From Geojedonia sp051814705 (GTDB taxonomy: Bacteria; Bacteroidota; Bacteroidia; Flavobacteriales; Flavobacteriaceae): a stretch of DNA of 64,000 nucleotides. Positions 62,628 through 64,000 of the stretch are shown here, piece by piece. The notes below the pieces were generated by a model. The model did no database searches. It was not told the origin of the DNA and was given only the letters and a program-made list of their open reading frames with translations. The DNA lies in NCBI GenBank assembly GCA_051814705.1, contig JBPWQW010000001.1, positions 682,001 through 746,000 of the forward strand, written 5' to 3'. A program made the translations under genes and the position numbers. Within the stretch, counting starts at the first letter, position 1. Each line of letters opens with the position of its first letter.

Positions 62628-62978
62628 CTAAGAGCCCCGTTTTACTAAGGCAAAATAGTCACCTTCAATAGGTAAATATCCTTGATCATAAACAAAGTAG
62701 TACACGGCACCAGCCTTTGTGGTGTAAATGCTTGTGAAATAATTAAAATCAAATCCCTTTTCAATTAGTTTGGCTCTCGAGGTTTTTGTTTTTTGCTCTG
62801 GATTGAGTGCTTCCAAGATTCTGTAATTTTTTCGAAGTCGGTTATTGGTGTTTCTAATAAGGTTTTTGCTGTCCTTATTTACGCTATTGTTATAGGCATT
62901 TCGGCAAGCATCACTACAGAATTTTTTGTCAATTCTACCAACAATTTTTTCACCACATTCTAAACATTGTTTTTGCAT
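62628..62978 (-). CDS. small zinc-ribbon protein, unknown function
   Basis: The 116-residue protein starts with a CX2C...CX3C zinc-binding motif (Cys5, Cys8, Cys21, Cys25, in CLECG and KKFCSDACRNAYN), like those of DUF2116/FCS-type zinc fingers. A basic helical middle and a Tyr-rich C-terminus follow. It may bind nucleic acid or another protein. It lies 4 bases downstream of the GNAT gene on the same strand, so the two are probably co-transcribed. Confidence 0.8.
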   Translation of the reverse strand: MQKQCLECGEKIVGRIDKKFCSDACRNAYNNSVNKDSKNLIRNTNNRLRKNYRILEALNPEQKTKTSRAKLIEKGFDFNYFTSIYTTKAGAVYYFVYDQGYLPIEGDYFALVKRGS

Positions 62979-62981
62979 GAG

Positions 62982-63509
62982 TTAAGATTTTGAAATGTTA
63001 TACCAACGCAGGTCAACATTGGCTTTTTTGTCATAAAAGTCTTCAATATAGTGGAGCCCAATTTTTAAAAGGACCTGATGCGAGGCCTGATTATTTTTTT
63101 CAGTGATACCATATATTGTATCTAAATTAAGGATGTTAAAACCATAATCTAAACTAGCGATTGAGGATTCCGTAGCATAGCCTTTTCCCCAGAACCGTTT
63201 GATAATTCGGTAACCCACATCGTAAAAATTGGAGTGATCATTAAGTGTTATGGTGTTGAATTTTAAACCCGACCATCCCATAAACTCATTGGTTTGCTTG
63301 TTGACCATGGCCCAACGGCCAATGCCAAAGGTTTCATATTGTTTTATAATATCGTCGATATTAGCTTCAGATTGACTTTTATGTTTAAAGGGATTGTTGC
63401 CAAGATATTTATGGACAGCAGGATCAGAATCCAACTCAAACATACCCTCTATATCTGTCGGTAACATGTTGCGAAGAATTATGCGCTCGGTTTCAATTTG
63501 AAAGGACAT
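62982..63509 (-). CDS. GNAT-family acetyltransferase (RimJ/RimL type)
   Basis: The 175-residue protein starts at the ATG at 63509, right after the DinB stop; the longest frame adds 12 residues overlapping that gene. Motifs are ETERIILRNMLPTDIEGMF at the N-terminus, GYRIIKRFWGKGYATE (acetyl-CoA-binding loop) and NLDTIYGITEKNNQASHQVL (C-terminal conserved segment). These fit RimJ/RimL-like N-acetyltransferases acting on amino groups of proteins or small molecules. Substrate unknown. Confidence 0.9.
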   Translation of the reverse strand: MSFQIETERIILRNMLPTDIEGMFELDSDPAVHKYLGNNPFKHKSQSEANIDDIIKQYETFGIGRWAMVNKQTNEFMGWSGLKFNTITLNDHSNFYDVGYRIIKRFWGKGYATESSIASLDYGFNILNLDTIYGITEKNNQASHQVLLKIGLHYIEDFYDKKANVDLRWYNISKS

Positions 63510-63511
63510 CG

Positions 63512-64000
63512 TTATCGATTTAATATAGGAAGATAAGCTGCCCAAGGGCCGACTTCAGTTTTATATTGTTTGGCCATTACACGAGCTATTTGTGCAATAT
63601 GCCCTAAGTCGTGGGTAACCCAAGTAGCCAAAAGCTGTGACAGGGTCACTTCCCCAAGTTCGGGATGGATGCCAGTTAATAATAATTGATTTTTGGTGAG
63701 ATTTAGGGATTTTAGGTGAGTTAAATTAGCCTGGCGTAATTCCATAAATTCGTTTAACAGGTCTTGTACCGACTTGCCTTTAGATTGTTCAAATTGAGCA
63801 AAACGATCAAAGGGTTCGAATATTTTATGTTTCGAATGCCCCAAAATGATATGTAATCTAGGAATCCAATCCGTTTTTTCGCCATGGATAAGATGTCCCA
63901 AACTATCAAAAGCGCTCCAAGTTTGATCTCCTTCGTTGCAGAAAATCCAGTCGTCGGATAACGGAGACAAAAATTCCTTAAGAATGATAGGAGTCCGTTC
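63512..64000 (-). CDS. DinB-family protein, 5' end beyond the window
   Basis: The reading frame stays open to base 64000 on the minus strand, so the start lies outside the window; at least 162 residues are visible. The DinB/DfsB four-helix type is indicated by the metal-site His in the SLGHLIHGEKTDW segment and by the pair in WVTHDLGHIAQIARVMA, with the final VGPWAAYLPIL. DinB-like proteins are metal-dependent and often linked to thiol transfer or damage response, but most are uncharacterised. It abuts the GNAT gene by 2 bases. Confidence 0.85.
   Translation of the reverse strand, partial: ERTPIILKEFLSPLSDDWIFCNEGDQTWSAFDSLGHLIHGEKTDWIPRLHIILGHSKHKIFEPFDRFAQFEQSKGKSVQDLLNEFMELRQANLTHLKSLNLTKNQLLLTGIHPELGEVTLSQLLATWVTHDLGHIAQIARVMAKQYKTEVGPWAAYLPILNR

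Overview
The window looks like a chromosomal segment of a member of the Flavobacteriaceae (Bacteroidota). The evidence is low G+C content, the gliding-motility lipoprotein gene gldH beside a RicT-type PSP1 gene, a short-chain-type threonine dehydrogenase, an N-terminal TrhO, many lipobox secretion signals, and promoters of the Bacteroidota form (TTG at -33, TAnnTTTG at -7), of which the one before tRNA-Asn is textbook. Nearly all of the DNA is ordinary, densely packed core genome. I see no phage, insertion sequence, plasmid gene or CRISPR array.

Layout. 1-7 kb: dprA, trpS, an acyltransferase, an ECF sigma factor with an unusual inner-membrane/outer-membrane hybrid partner, a lipoprotein and recA. 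7-15 kb: trhO with a radical SAM gene, then ricT-gldH-PBP1a, then acetoacetyl-CoA synthetase. 15.8-21 kb: a minus-strand run of penicillin-acylase-family protein, small membrane protein, DEDD exonuclease and a double-cassette ABC ATPase. 21-37 kb: a heme biosynthesis region. The minus-strand run is hemA, hemCD fusion, hemE, nhaA, hemF, hemB, a CNNM/CorC-like protein and an alkyltransferase. Divergent from it lie an AraC regulator, hemH, a MATE exporter, a large Asp-box propeller protein and hemJ. Together these supply every step from glutamyl-tRNA to protoheme except HemL. 37-45 kb: orphan histidine kinase, enoyl-CoA hydratase, AraC regulator, HD hydrolase, acyl-ACP desaturase, second acyltransferase, bacilliredoxin and a TerB-DnaJ protein.

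45-53 kb holds the most interesting block: two ferrous-iron (Feo-type) loci facing each other. The plus-strand locus has a DtxR-family repressor, a membrane-anchored DtxR-FeoA fusion, a FeoB split into separate GTPase and permease proteins, and an outer-membrane protein. The minus-strand locus is a conventional feoA-feoB with a 45-residue FeoB-associated Cys-rich protein, and then a SCO copper chaperone. An inverted repeat covers the dtxR -7 box and TTG start.

53-64 kb: rseP; tRNA-Asn with a 17-bp duplicated 3' end and two terminators; an AraC regulator with membrane segments; threonine dehydrogenase; M13 peptidase; TPR, epimerase, CBS, zinc-ribbon and GNAT proteins; and a DinB-family gene cut by the right edge.

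All assignments come from reading motifs and context. No similarity search was run, so family names rest on recognised motifs.
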